Source: Syngnathus acus
Lineage: Eukaryota > Chordata > Actinopteri > Syngnathiformes > Syngnathidae
Assembly: GCF_901709675.1 (NCBI RefSeq)
Contig: NC_051099.1
Span: 6,138,001 to 6,202,000 of the forward strand
Length of the DNA stretch: 64,000 bases
Direction: 5' to 3'
Position 1 is the stretch's first letter, and every line of letters starts with the position of its first letter. The position numbers and the translations under genes were made by a program. This document shows positions 35,101 to 50,100 of this stretch, piece after piece. The notes under the pieces were generated by a model. The model ran no database searches, had not been told where the DNA came from, and saw only the letters and a list, made by a program, of their open reading frames with translations.

Positions 35101-38100
35101 ATAGAGACGGCTGTCAAATTAATGCAGATGGATGGCGATAATAGAGGAACACACGTTACTACACGTCTGGTTGGGCACAGGGGTGCGAAGGCACATGTAT
35201 GTTGAAACACCGGTGGCGGCTCTGGGCTTTGTTTACCACCTCTTTCCATTCCAGTTGTGTGTGAGTGTTGCATGGTGCATACTCACATCCTGCTGAAGCG
35301 CAGATCAGCTGCATTATGCATGATGAAACCTTGCATAGGTTATGACTTCTACCTCTACAACATACATATTCATGCGGCGCTCTGGCAGGATGTATAAAAT
35401 AGCGGCTGCGGCTCTGACAGCCCGTGCAGTACTCGACTGTCGGCGCCGGGCTTTCTTTCGGACTGCAATAAGTACGGAATTTTTCCAGTATTTACACGTC
35501 TTACTTTCTTTTTGTTTGGGAGTCAAAAAATATTCAAAACTTTGTAGAGGGATGAGCTAAAAAAAGACCCTTTTATATTTTTCTCATGCTAAAATCCCCA
35601 AATGTTTATCACCTTGACAACACATAGTGACTTTTGCTTTTGTTTGTGCAGTTGCGTGGTGCCTGCGCTGAATTTGAGTGGCGGGAGTTTGCGCTGATCC
35701 TGTTTCTGTTCCTGCTCCATCAGTCCCCCTAGTGCTCCCCAGCCTTGTGTGCCCGGCGGGCCCCCGGGCATGTAATCCACAACCAGAGCCCACTCCTCCC
35801 TCCCCCAAGCTCTCAGGGTGACCCCCGCACTCCTCTACTTTAGCCCTGTCCCCTGATTGGGAGATTATAGATATTGCAATCTTTAATATGGCTTTATGCT
35901 CAGGGGCCATTATCAGTAATCTGCAGTGGGGAGGGAGTCTGACCTGGATTTTTTTTTTTTCTGCTCGCCATTGGGCTGTCAGTCACATTTCATATACCAT
36001 CTGTAACATTCTGCCCAGTTTGATCAATCTCAAGCTTCGGGGCACTCTCACTTGTGATTGTGATTTTTCCTTTCACCTCAAGATGGTAAAGTTAGTAGCA
36101 GCGGTGGTGACAGTGTTGATCTACAAGCGTCACTTGTGTTGAGCAGGTGTTTAACCCATTTTGTTATAGTACAGCCATTTTTAGCTTTCATGGAGTTATT
36201 TGGGTTAAATCATAACCCAGCGGACGTTTTTACGGCAACTACCTTCAACTTTTATGTTCCTCACATTAATCTCGTGCAGACAGACTTTTATGTATCCTGA
36301 ATAGATGAAAGGATCTGGTATAAAAGCACTGTTAGACTATATTAACTATACTATACCGTAAGAATATATCGTGACTTTATTGTTACAGACAAAATAAGAC
36401 CTACTATATGGCAGTTTTGCCAGTATTGAATTGTCTAGAAAAAAATTAAAGTTGTGACCCACCCCAAAAATGTATGTGGTTTAATACGCTATATAAAACA
36501 AATTCTATTAGGTAAACATATATTTTTGAAAAGAAAATTATATTCTAATACAACATGGTCACCGTAAAAATTAGACTAAAGACATAGCAAGACATTTATA
36601 TGTCTATCCTTGTAGTTTTTCCTCACTTAATCTTTTCTATGGTGACCCCAAATTTTCCAGACCCCCTTCCTCCATCTTTCCTCTCACTCTTAGTTCTCTG
36701 AATGTGTTGCATGCGAGTGCCAATGAGGAGCAGTCCTGTATGTCGGTCTCTCTGTGTGCGTGCATTTGTGTGTGTGTTAAATATGTAAGGAGATTAAACC
36801 GACTTAAATCTGCGTCTGGCATAGAAATTCCAATCACATAACCTATCATCAGTGTTCTCTCGCTTCCTCTTTGTTTGTGTAAGCGTACAACTGTATTGAG
36901 GTAGCAGGCTCCGCCCCCTTCCCCATCTACCTTATTCACCACGGGCTTTGGCCCAAATCCCTGGCTTTCTGCATCACGTGACGAATGTTTGCAGCTGGAC
37001 ATTTGACGTACATTTGTTCCGGTTTATTTTGCGATACATTTGCCTGATGTCCTGTTTTCTCTTTGCCCCTTCAGTACACAGTGAGGATGTGAGCTCTACC
37101 AGGCTGTACTTTGTGAACGCTTCCCTGCAGAGGGTAACCTACTCCAGCTCGGTGGGGGTGTCCCTACCCTGTCCAGCAGGGGGCACCCCCAGTGCCATTC
37201 TGCGCTGGTACCTGGCCACCGGCGACGACATCTACGACGTGCCCCACATCCGCCACGTGTACGCCAATGGCACCTTGCAACTGTACTCCTTCTTGCCCTC
37301 CGCCTACAACAGTTACATCCATGACAATGACTACTTCTGCACTGCCGAGAACCAGGCGGGCAAGATCCGCAGCCCCAACATCCGCATCAAAGCTGGTGAG
37401 TTGGTTGACTAGTTGGGTAGGAGGGGTGAGTCCCCGGAGGTCAAAATGAGACTCTGCATGATGAGTAGAGTGGATGTGATTAGCAGCGGAAATAAAAGAC
37501 TAGTTCACTCACAGGATCACCTGGCCCAAAATAGTCCGTCTGAACCCAAATCCAGAATGACCTAGAACATAATAAACAGAGCACAACGATTTGACGGAAG
37601 CACGTGACATTATCCCGATGTAACGCGTCAAAAAACACAGAAGATAAGAAGCACCTTAAATGTGTTGATTCTGTGATCCAAATTAAATTTGACAAAAAGT
37701 GTCACGACTGATTTGAGTTTACTGTCATTGCATTAGCAAAAATAACTTTTGCATTTGCTGTTTGCAGGAGAGAAATATTGCAGGTCGGGTGATTCAATTC
37801 AATTGTCTATTTTTGGAAAATCTGACCAGACGCAGCTTCTGTGCTGTCATTTATTCCCTCTTCTCTCCTTCCTCTCCACCCAAGTTCTCCAAACTGCCCT
37901 CCCGTGTCAAACTAAATATAGCCACAGCACACTTCTTTAATTATCTCTCATTAACAACCCTAATTGGTGCTTTTCATTGATTAGACCGCGTGCCGCTGCG
38001 TTAATAAGCCAGATCTCATCTCTTGTAAAATCGCACATTTGGGGATTGCAGAACTACAAATTGAGATTCCCAAGAAGAGATTGAAATTACTCAACAAATA

Positions 38101-41100
38101 GTAACCTCAAATCACCGCCAGAGTAAATCTGGATGATATAGTAGTTGCACCGCGTCTGTTCTCTACGGTTCATTCAGGCCAGCCACCCCCCCCCCCCCCC
38201 CTGCACTTCCCTCCTGCCGTCAACATCTGCTTTCATATTCTGCCTCCCAACACCAAGCAGATCTAATACTCATATTCATTCTAATACTAATACTAGCGCC
38301 AAGTTGTGGATTTGAGCCAGGACCCTGAGCTGCATGCCAGCCGGGCGTTGCCGTCATTCCCTCATGACCCAAAAGCCTGGCTGCAGGAGACGAGGGATTA
38401 GCGAGAACCAAACATCCCGTAGCCTCTGTTGGGCCCTGGTGTCTCTTGAACAGGTTGCAGAGGAACTTAGTGGGGGTCTCATATTTGGATCTAAAAAAAA
38501 AGTGATGTAAATTATCATAAAATCCCTTCCAACAACAACATATGCTAGTTCTGATTGCATAGTAAAGTAATCCAACACCAGTTCCTTAGCAACCTTTTGG
38601 CAGTTCCAAGCTCCGTTTTTGCTAATGAACTTCTGCTCATGCAACATATTGAGGGGGGGAAGTTGGCAGCATAACGTTCTGAACAAAAATGATTTATTGT
38701 TCATAATGATAATAAAAAACATCCAGTGATTATCTTGTCTAATGCAAGCTATTAATGTTGCGCGCTTGGACCTAATCAAACAAAGCTCAAAACCAGGCAA
38801 ACATATTTTGTGTGTACGTGTGTAGTTTTCAGGGAGCCCTACACTGTGCGGGTGGCGGACCAGCGCTCGATGCGGGGCAACGTAGCCGTGTTCAAGTGCC
38901 TCATCCCCACTGCCGTGCAGGAGTACGTCAGCGTCGTATCCTGGGAGAGAGACACGGTCTCTATCGTCCCAGGTAAGACATTGCTTTTTTTTTATATCTG
39001 CCGGCAGATGTTTTGTATGTCATTGTAGGAATCAGGATGGTTTTGATCTAGTTTGTGTCGGTGCATGACAGTTGACGTATGTTGACTTTTTTGTGTTTTC
39101 TGTCTGCTCACTGTTCTGGATCACTGAGCTGGCCTTCCAGCTTGAACCCCCCCCCTCCCCCTCTTTACTCAGCCTCCTCTGGGCAGACATTTTCTTTTCT
39201 CCGTTTACATCTCATTGATACAAATGTCAAATCTTGACGATAACTGTAATTGACATTCCCGACTTTACGTATAGTTTCTTTCGTCGGGTCTTGGGCTTAC
39301 TATTATGCACTTGAAGAAAGGAGTTGGATGGACATCATCTACATGTGAGGAGAAAAAAAACTGTAGTGTCAAGCCTTTTATGTTTTTTTCTATTTCCATG
39401 ATGTGTCTTTTATTATGTGATCATAGCTCTTGAAAAATGTGTCAGGCTACGATATGTGCAAGTGCAATGGTGGAATGATAGAGGGAAAGGAAAATGAAGC
39501 AAGGAGGCTAGTAGGGCAAGAATGGCCTCAGGTTCCGGCAGATGGTGTTTTATATCTTATGTATGCAAAGTCCAACATTGTATCTCATAAACAGGCGTCA
39601 GGGTTTTGTTTAGTACTTGACATGAGGACAAGCACAAAAAAAATATACATATGCAGGCATATATGGCCTTAGCTGTCGTTGGGTATTTTTATTTATTTTG
39701 TAAACAATCCGTGGATGCATTGAAATGTTTGTATCTGGATAACTAACATCTGATTTGATTGTGAACTTCAAGATGCTTTCCGTGTTTGGTATGGCGTCAC
39801 GAGGCTGCCGTGTGTATGTATGGCTATATAGGTCACTTGATGAGCAGTGAGTGTGAAGATCAGATGCTGAACATGATGAGCTGCTCACTGAACTCGACAC
39901 TCGCCTCTGTACAAACGCTAGACGGCACAAACGCTGCGAGCCCTCACAGTGAAGCCCGTTCAACCTTGACCCTCTTTTGATCCGCGCATGCCAATCAAAC
40001 ATTAAATCCATGCAACAAATAAACCCAGTCACCTGTCAGTTGGAAAACAATGACCTTGCTTTCATAGAACTAGTCAACGAAAAGGAAAAAAAATTGGCCC
40101 AATGCTTGAGTTGATGACATAACACCATGCGGCCTTGCCCTCCCGAGCCCAACCGATTCCATTCTGACAGTCGCACATGTCCCCCATCTGTTTGTGTGTG
40201 TGTCTGTGTGTATATATTAATGTGTATGTGTTTTACATTTCTGCCTGTGTCCCACTTTCCTATCCAGCCAGAACATTATAAGGGGGTTTTAAGAGGGGAG
40301 GGGCGGGGGGTGCAGGCAGACTGACCTAGTTCCCTTTCACTTGCCCGTCCCGGTACCGTCATTGGTGTGAAGTCTTGGACAAGTGTGTTTGTGCCCACAT
40401 AAGGAACAATTGGAGACATGATCTGAAGGAGAGTTGGAGTAGTGACATAGAGATGAAGAGTTAGTGGACGGGCCTAAAAAAAAAAAATCACCATGAGCAC
40501 AGATTTAAACTGTCAGAGTAACCAGCAGAGAACTAATGAGTGGCTCCGATGCATCCAGACTGGACCAGCAGATGGCTGTGGCCACATGGATGGCCCACAG
40601 AAGATGCCCAACTCGGCTTCCACCTAGTATAATCTTGTCAAATTGAATCATAGTTTAACGTCGATGGGTAAAACGAAGCCACGTCTGGATCCTAATGGGT
40701 GTCGCTGAGTGGCAAGGTCACTTACAGGCTACATTACTGATCAATTCTCGGCCCCTGGCGTCCTTGTTGGGTGTCAGCCGGTTCAAACCACACGCTCTCG
40801 CACACACGAGGGTGCACACATGGTTTATTTGAAATCAAGCTAAGCAAGGCTCAATGACGAATCTAAACTGATCAGTTTCGTAGTTGCGTCACTTTGATCT
40901 CTGCTGTGTCATATGTACCGTATTTTCCGGACTATAAGGCACACCGGATCATAAGGCGCACCTTCAATGAATGGCCCATTTTAAAACTTTGTCCTTATAT
41001 AAGGCGCACCGGACTATAAGGCGCACCATTAATGCATCATGTCAGATTTTTAATCCAAATCAAATCATTCTCCATTTTATCTTTTTTATTTCAACTTCAG

Positions 41101-44100
41101 ACACAACAAATTACTTTATAATCACAAAATAATGATCCATAGTCTTTTTGAGTCATGACTCATAGTCGTCAGCGGGCCACTTATGATTGATTTCATGACA
41201 CAATGCTTCGGGCCAGTTTAGATTTAGGAATTTGGTCCATATATAAGGCGCACCGGACTATAAGGCGCACTGTCGGCTTTTGAGAAGGTTTTAGGTCTTT
41301 AGGTGCGCCTTATAGTCCGGAAAATACGGTACTGCAGTGCTGTTTTTATTCTAGTAATTAAATGTCTTCTTAAGACTCCACTCAGGTGTCTGTTACTAAA
41401 TCTGAGCTTGCGCCCACAGAGCAAAGAATACATAAATAGAAAACGCTTGTCTGAGACACCACGTACTCATGTAAACACTGGTCCGACAAATGCATTCATT
41501 TCTAGGGAGAACAAATGTACAAGCCTCCCCACGCACACTTTGAATGTGACACAATAAAACCATTTCCAGATTTGACACGAACCCGCCTGAAAAGGGAAAA
41601 GCCATTAAACATTAACCTGGGCTACATTAAAGCTGCGCTCGCGCGTACGATTGTGTAGCGCTCAGCTCGCCGTGGGGTGACGGTGGGAGGCTGGGGAGCA
41701 CATGGCCTCCCCAGGGCTCATGGGACACAACCTCATTGACTGCCCCCCCCCCCTTCCCAAACTGTCCAGTGATATCACGTTTCCTCACTCTCTCTTCCAT
41801 CCCTTCAATGATCCTGCCACTGCTGCCCCATGTGGCACACAGCAGGGTGTGTAAGGAGGGGGGGCACATCGTGCAGCTGATATCATGTAGCCAAACATGC
41901 AATAAAACCTCCATGCAAGGAAGGAAATTGCAAGATGGCGCCAGTTTGGACGCTCACGTACAATCCGACCGCATGACAGTGTTTTGCAGTTTGCTCACTT
42001 CAATGAGTGCTTCCCTCTCTTTTGTACGTGTAATTTCGTCCCATTTACCTCAGTGAGAGTGAGGCAGGAGCAGATGGGCTGCTGGCAGCCATCTTTTACT
42101 CAGTTAGCTTGAGTAGGCACGTGGAAGAGTGTGTTAATTAGCACAAGCGTGTGTGTGTGTGCGTGCATGTGTGTGTGCGCGCGAGGGCCACAATAGGCAT
42201 AATTATTTCTGCTTGAGAGGCCAGTTTTAGGGGGGGCGGGTGCTGAGTTGGGGGGGGGGGGGCTGAGACGGAGAACAACAATGTCCCAAATGCACAAATG
42301 CTTTGTGTGTGTTCAGGAGAGGGCTGACAAGTGTCGGCTATTATTGACTATTTACACACTACGACACACGCCTGCTCACGTGCACTTAACACGGAACACT
42401 CTGCATGGCCTGCCGTGTAACACACATGGCGTATGAGCATGTTTGTCGAGCATCGCCGTATCAGTGTCAATCAGTGTAAGAGGGAGAGATGGGAAAGTCC
42501 CCGAGAGCACATCACTCTGACACAAATCTGGCCACCATCTCCGCCTTCAAGCCAGACTTAGTGACAATACATCTGACAGAGGGAGACTTACTCCATATTA
42601 GGTCCGATTTATTGATTTTAACTTTTTTATTTTTTATTTGTCATAGCCCCAATTAAGGTTAAATCATTTTCGAAGTATTCTGGAGTCACTATCACAAATG
42701 AAAGCGTGTGCCAAGGCTTAGTGCGAATAAGTGAAAGGAGATCTCTTGCCTGGATTGGTTTAAGAAATAAGATTTAAGTCAAGAGCTTTTAACCCTTTTC
42801 CTCTGTTGCTTTGTTTAGGTTAGCGAGAGACGGATTAGTGCCGGGAGATTACAGCACGTTTTTCCAAGAAATTGTCTTTAAGGAAACATTTAAATGTCCA
42901 GTTTGTTTCTCAGTGTTTGGTAGGCCACAATAGTCTATTTTCTTTTAATCCCCACCAATCCTTTCATAACACAACATTTCAAAATGATTTCTGTTTCAAG
43001 TTTTAAGGCCATGTTTTTGTCCTTTTCACATGATTGTATCATATATGTAACACGGCTTAGTGACAGTCTTGTCAAGATAAATGTTTGTACTATAGAAACA
43101 TTCAAAAAATACATTGCAAATAAGTAATTATATTTGTCACGATAGCCAAAATGAGGTCTGTATTTCTCGTGGTGACGGGGTCACGCACAGACATAATCAA
43201 GAATCAAATGTGATCCCTGGTGGCCCTCCAAGTGTCATGTTCCGACATGACCTGGCAATCAGACCTATTGATCCGACGCACTGTTTGCTGAGCAATCACA
43301 CACAGTCCCCACACCAACACGAGAATGAACTAATTCCGAGTGGCTCACAAGCTCTGTTTGATGGGGTTAACTAAAGTCAAGGCTTTATTGTGCGCTGGGG
43401 TCTTGCTGGAACAGTAGCGTTTAAAAAAAAAACAGACTTGTTGTGGACAACCGGAGCTCAAGGTCATGCTCAGATGTAGCAATGAGCAACTTTAAAGAGT
43501 CGAGTGACTCTTCAAACGTCACATTGGGGTTATTTGCTTACTTTGCTGCCTGGGATTTCGACGAGCCTCTCTGGTAAACACGGGCGTGTACATGCCTTTG
43601 CACGTGTGTATGTGTGTGTGACGAGTTAAGCCCCGTCTCTCTCCATGCTGGGCAGTGACACTCCTCTGCCACCAGCACTCTAATGCTTGGGTGGGGGTGG
43701 GGGGGGGGTGCTGGTTGCAGACCAGGCAACCCACTCAGTGCTGCTAATGCAGCTCACGGCCTCAGGCCATGGGCTAAGCTGAAGTGCACCTCACCACACA
43801 CACACCATATATTCAACAATATTGTTTATCTACAGCTGAAGCAAAACAACTTGGTAGGGGGATTGGAATTGTCCACTTTTTTTTTGTGTGCATATTTTTG
43901 GGTGGAACAGGCAGGCTCCTTTCATGAATTAACACTCTAAAGCTCAGTTTGGAGTCAGAGGTGTGTGTATCCAGGAGGTGAACCGAGGTTAGCATATTTC
44001 TACAAACTGCGGTGGATTGGGATGTGTGTGTGTGTGTGTGAGTGACTTTCCCTCTCTCGGGACCCTCATTATCACGCCTGTCCCAGATGTCACCAAGCAC

Positions 44101-47100
44101 ATGAAACACACATCATGAATAATGGAGTGCTATTTCTACATCTTCCTCCACCTCGGCCCCTCGTTTTCCTCTGATGCCTCGTCCCGCTCGCGGCCCGCTT
44201 CTTCTTTTCCGGGATGGTCCGTTTAGTTTTACGCAGCGTCGTGCGCCTGGAGATGCATTCATGGAGGGCGACGTGGCTCGGCAGCGCGGGGTTGTATCTA
44301 TGGAAACTACATCCTTTGCATGAGAAGACTTTTACGAGGGACCCCGTTGAGCATCTCACATGCACTCCCTAGCCACCCATCCCCCAGTGTTTACCGTTTA
44401 AAGTCACACAGGGCAATTTGGGACGCGGCGGTCGGTGGAGCGGAAGAGACGTGGTCCCATCGCAATGGAAACTGGACTTTTAGTCTGTCTGCTCCACCCC
44501 TCCTCTCCTCTCCCACCATTCTTCTTCTTGACCTTTGTGTCCTCTTGTCTTGTTGGTGCACGCGACTGTCCGGCATTAGCCACGGCAAAGAGAGGCCATG
44601 ATTGAAAGCTGAGGTAAGCAGTCAGAATTGCTCAGGAAAGGCCACAGCAGTTTGGATTAGACATTGAAGCGTGGCTTTTTAATGAAAACACCACAGAGAT
44701 GCCCGTCCAGAAAACGAACGGCGAGGAAGCGAGAAGGAAAAGAGTGATATTGCTCATGCGGCGTGGGCTTAACTGGCAGCGTGACTTCTGCCCCGTCTGA
44801 GCGGCTCGGTCGCCTGAACAAAGTCTCTTTCATGGAGGAGATGCGGCGGGGTGGGCCCCCGACGCACGATGGCTTGTTAAGCATTACTCGGGCCTGCTTT
44901 GAATGCGAAGTGAAGGAGTTAAGAGGACGCCATTCATGGAGGTTAAGTGCCAAAGAGAATAAAAGCTAGACAAGTGTATATATTTAATTGGCGGACACCT
45001 GCTTGTGCGATGCAGTGTAGAGCGAGCGAGCGAGCAATGTTAGGGTGTGCACTTTGATGCAACACCCCTTTTTTTTTTTGGCATAAGGTTTGAAAGGAAG
45101 ACACGGGCTGGTTCCTCCTCCGCGATTTTCATTGCTCTTTCTCTTTGCCATTCTTCCCCTTGAATATTTCTTCCAATGGAGCAGCTTCCGCTACAATTGC
45201 TCACAACTAAGCATTATATTTTTGTGCCTATTGAGAAACACACTTTGTCCTATTTTTAAAAGCCGGGTTGTGATGACTTTGTGTGAGTTGATACCAGCAC
45301 CACAGAGAGTTATTCCAGAATTGTTTCCTCCTCTTCTTCCCATGACAGTCGCAATTCTTTGATCCATTCCTCCTCCCATCTAGTTTCACCTTCTTTTGGA
45401 TTCTTCTCTGCGACAGAATGCAGTTCTCTAACGTCAAAGTTGGGCTTTTAAACTCTTTGGTTGTCATCCAATTACAATTGGAAAGGAAACACTGTTTTGC
45501 TTGTCCGCTGCAGGTTCATTTGTATGCTCGGATGGGTTGCTGTTCCATAAATATGAGAGGCTAAACAGTAACAATGAGTAAAATTAGTGAAGTATTGGAC
45601 AAGAATGTTCATTTAAACCGTGTTTATGAATTGATTTTCATTTTCAAATCGCCGCTTACTTCGATTGGCTACAAAAACAGCCAGAGTTATTTTTAGCAAC
45701 TACATAATGACCGTGTTTTTTTTTTTTTCTCTCTCAGATTTGTTATTTCGACTCCCTTTTTACCATCGTCATTTTTCTGCAGCTCGGCAACACGGTTTCA
45801 TCTCTGACTAGGCTAACGTTGTGCTTTCATAATTTGCTAAAATGACGCGGAATGAGTGTGGCAGTGAGGAGACCCTAGCAACAGGGACACGATGAAGAAC
45901 GTGTGAAGGAGGGTGCGTTGGGGAAAGATGCAGAACATCAATAAATAATGGGCCCGCTGAGGAGGTGGAAATATAGGCCTCGTTATCTTTGCGCCGACGC
46001 CTTCATTTGCATGGGGGAAAAATGTGGCTGCTGCTAACCTGCTCATGCTCACACCCATTGCACACGCAGTCATGGACCAAAATGGCCTACCGTATGCATC
46101 CTATTTATTAGCAGTGTGGGGGTATTTTTTTTCCCCCTCCCTCCCACATTTATAATTTCATCTTGGATTACAGTCTTTATTATTTGTCACAGCTCTGTCT
46201 CAGAGCTCGTAGACATGTTGTCATATTAGGAAAGTGAACTTTTATGTCACAGCAGTGGCTTGTCAGGGAAATACAATTGGGAATTGAATCCGGTATTCTC
46301 ATTTTTCCATCTCTTTCAATACAGCAATAGAACCAAAAATAGAAACTATTGTTTGTGATTTTTTTTTTTTTTTAATTTGATCAGAAAATAGTCTGCATTT
46401 TTTTCACACTCGAATGAATGAAAGCTCACAATCCAATATTGGATATTATGTTCACTTTCAAAAATCTCCATCCAATATGAATAGAAATTTCAACATTTGC
46501 CCGCCGGAAAGTCTTTCTTTCCACTAATGGGTTGTATTGAGACTCAAATGGACCTCATGCAAAATTCCAACAATGTCAGCTCTCCTGGAGGCAGTATAGC
46601 CTCTTTCTGGATGAACACACTTTTTATAGAGCCATTTATGTTGAAGAAAAATGTCTGCAGTAAACCAAAACAAGCCTTAATAGTGCTGAGTTCGAATCGC
46701 GACCTTTTTTTGTCGTATGCAAGCATGTGCACTTTTAACGGACATTGGCTCTGTTTCTTGTTAGCTTGTCAAGTAAGCATGAATAAAAGCTGAGGGAGCA
46801 CAGTGATTTGTTAATTAATATTTTACTCCGTCTGCCACTCTGCTCGGAGACCGCGAGGAGGAGACTGCGTCACCGAGACGGATCAAATGAAGGAAATGAC
46901 TAATGAGAGTCTACTATAAGATAGATGGATTTTACACTAACCACTCGTCCGAGACGGACGGTGTCAGTAAGGGAAATCATGTGATTGAATCAGCAGCTAG
47001 GATGAATTCAGTGTGCGGCAAAGGACGGAAATTGCGCTTTTGACACATCCCGCTGATCTCGCCGTCGCTCGGCTTGTGTCGGAGTGTTTTGACAAGCCAC

Positions 47101-50100
47101 TTGTCACTGCAGTGGGAGTAGCGCTTTTAAAGTACTCATTATCCTGTAAGACTTCTTTGCAGGGGGGCAAACAAAGGCGGCGGTGAAATTGCAGCCTGCG
47201 TCTTCTCGCAGAGTCACACGAAATATACAACGCAAACATGTAGTCAATAAATCCGCCATACTGGCTCCATCAACCAATACAGTAAAGATTGTTGATGAAA
47301 CACAAATGTTGTTAAATACTCAAATGAGAATTGAAGTTCTCTTTTCTTCCAGGTAACAGGTTCTTGCTGACCTCCTTTGGAGCTCTGTACATCTCAGATG
47401 TCCAGAAGGAGGATGCCCTCTCCACCTACCGCTGCATTACCAGGCATAAATACAGCGGGGAGACGCGCCAAAGCAATGGAGCCAGGCTCTCTGTCATGGG
47501 TCAGATAGGATCTTCTGAATTTCTCCCACAACCTCACAGCTTCAATCAATTGATCTCGGCATGTCTTTCTGGTTTCATTCCAAATCTCCAGACCCCAATG
47601 AGTCCTCGCCCACCATCCTGGACAGTTTTCAAGCAGGGGAGGTGTACGCGGGCCAGAGTATAGAGCTCCCCTGCATAGCGGGAGGTTACCCCAGCCCGAC
47701 TGTGCGTTGGCTGAAAGATGGCCGCCCGCTGCCCTCGGACGCCCGCTGGACACGCCGTTTGACGGGGCTGACCATCAGCGACCTGCGACTGGAGGACAGC
47801 GGCAGCTACGCATGTGAAGTCACCAACAGCTTTGGCTCCAAGGAAGTGTCTGGACAGCTTCACATAATAGGTGTGTGAGCTCTACACACACACACACGCA
47901 CACACACACCAACTGACAGACTACCACACTCTCTCCTCTAGCTGGCAGACAATCCCATTCACACACTCCTCTCCTTTTTGGTTTCAGGGCCACATACTGT
48001 GTGAGTGTCTGTAACAAACATGTGAGAGCAACTGTACATGCTGCCCCAACATGTCACTTTTCAAAATGGGCGACAGCGATGTAATTTACTGAGACTGAAG
48101 CCATAACACAGCTGCCAGCCCAACTCAGCATCACTGAGGAGGAGGAGGGTGAGCAAGATGGTGGTAGAGAGTAGAGACCAGGGGTCAGAGACAAGATGAG
48201 TAGACATCGCACTAGAATGACATGAGCGGCAAAGTAACACCATAATAATCATGTAGGACAGAGAGGTAAAAGTGTCTAAGCGTACGGATAAACAAAAGCC
48301 AGACGCCATCCTCTCGCTCGCTGTTCAGCTTTGCCACTGGGCACATCATGGCAGCACACTCTGTGACTCTGACAGGATGGGGTGGGCTGTGTGTGTGTGT
48401 GTGTGTTGCTTGGAAGGCACAGCAATGCCCCCTAGCACACACCACCAGCTGCCTTATTGCTCACTGACATTTTGCACACACACACACAAGTGGACATCCA
48501 TGTGAAGCGATATCTCCAGCTGCTTTTTTAATGAGCGCGTCCGGCCGATTGAGTCACCGCTGCTGATTGTGCTCTGGCTCCTCTGCGGAAGGAATTCTAC
48601 ACTGTATTCGGAATTCTGTGTTACTTTGCGTGACGTCCTTCTTTCAGATCCACTTCGAGTGACCTTATCCCCCAAGAACCTGAAAACCGGAATTAGCAGC
48701 ACACTCTTCTTCACCTGCACTGTGGAAGGTTCTCCAGAATACACCATCAACTGGTACCGGAACACGGAACCCATCTTCCCCGATCAGCACATCTCCATCC
48801 AGGGTCAACACAACGACACACTGCAGATCACTGCGGCGCAAAAGTTCCACTCTGGGGCCTACCAGTGCTTTGCTTCCCGCAAGGGCCACACGTCTCAGGA
48901 CTTTTCCATCATTCTGCTGGAGGGTATGTTGGAAGGGGACGCCAATGATGATGTCCAGCGTGTCATCAAATCGTTCATAGTTGTCTGTTTTTGTCGTCAG
49001 ACGGTACCCCACGCATTGTGACGTCCTTCAGCGAGAAGGTGGTGAACCCCGGCGAGCCTTTCTCCCTGGTGTGTGAGGCCAAAGGAGCGCCGCCGCCCTC
49101 CATCACCTGGACGCTAGACGACGAACCCGTGGTGCGAGACTCCATCTACAAGACCAGCCAGTACACCCAGTCCGACGGCCTGACCGTGTCCCACGTCAAC
49201 GTCAGCAACCCGCTCATCCGAAACGGGGGAGTTTATCGTTGCGTCGCACGCAACTCGGCCGGCAGCGCCGAGTACCAAGCGCGCATAAACGTAAGAGGTG
49301 CCTGTCTGCTTTTCAATATAAATGCACTCTACACTTCATTCTATACAAATACATTACACCTAGTGAAGAAAATGAAAAAATATGTGTAGACACTGATACC
49401 TTGACTTATGGGTGCCCCAACCTTGGGGTTTTTCAATTTCATTTTTTTATTTTATTTATTTATTTTTATTTTTGACCATTTTGGCTCTACATTCTCGCGT
49501 CAGCTGTATTTCTTTAAGCACTACAACAGGGTTATAATAATTGTTCAATTTTCATTATAGTAACTATTTATTTCAAAAACGGATCTAATAAATGAGTAAA
49601 TTGAGTTGCGAGATTGGTCACGGAGAAAATCAAACTTGTAAGTCAAGGTACCACCGTCTGCTCATCAATTTGTGGTATAGATAATAACGAAAACAAATAC
49701 AAATACCCTCAGTCACTTTTAGCAAAGGGAGCAAAACTAACCTCCCTGTAACCTCTCAACTTACCCCAATCACTCTGTCCATCGACCTTTATCGCTTCAC
49801 CTTCTGTTTCCATGGCCGTTCCATCTCTCTGCCACGACCTCCCTCACCTCATCGGCCCGTCTTTCCGACCACTGTGTCCGCCCCGCCACCCCCTCCCTCT
49901 TTTCCCCGTGTCTCCAGGTCCACCCCGAATCAGACCCATGCGAGACATGACGGCAGTGGCTGGCAGGAACACGTACATTACGTGCCGTGTCATTGGGTAC
50001 CCTTACTACTCCATTAAGTGGCTGAAGGACGGCATGCAGCTGCCCGATAATCACCGCCAAGTGTTGTTTGACAATGGCACCCTGCGGCTAACGGACGTGC

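Larger units (their letters stand above)
37075..47499 (+). other. dscaml1: dscaml1 exons 2-4 (Ig1-Ig2)
   Basis: Exon 2 37075-37395 codes Ig1 (SLPCPAGG..., [26 protein letters not shown]). Exons 3 and 4, 38826-38972 and 47353-47499, code Ig2 ([35 protein letters not shown]). Each of exons 3 and 4 is 147 bases and phase 1-1. Exon 3 opens after TGTAG; an alternative AG six bases on (TTTTCAG) would break VFREPY and shift the frame. The 8.4-kb intron 3 holds a MITE and several microsatellites. Confidence 0.9.

Noticed and set aside
46680-46710. A tRNA-like T-loop word (GTTCGAATC) in dscaml1 intron 3
   Set aside because: No matching acceptor stem, D arm or anticodon arm upstream; at most a SINE remnant or chance.
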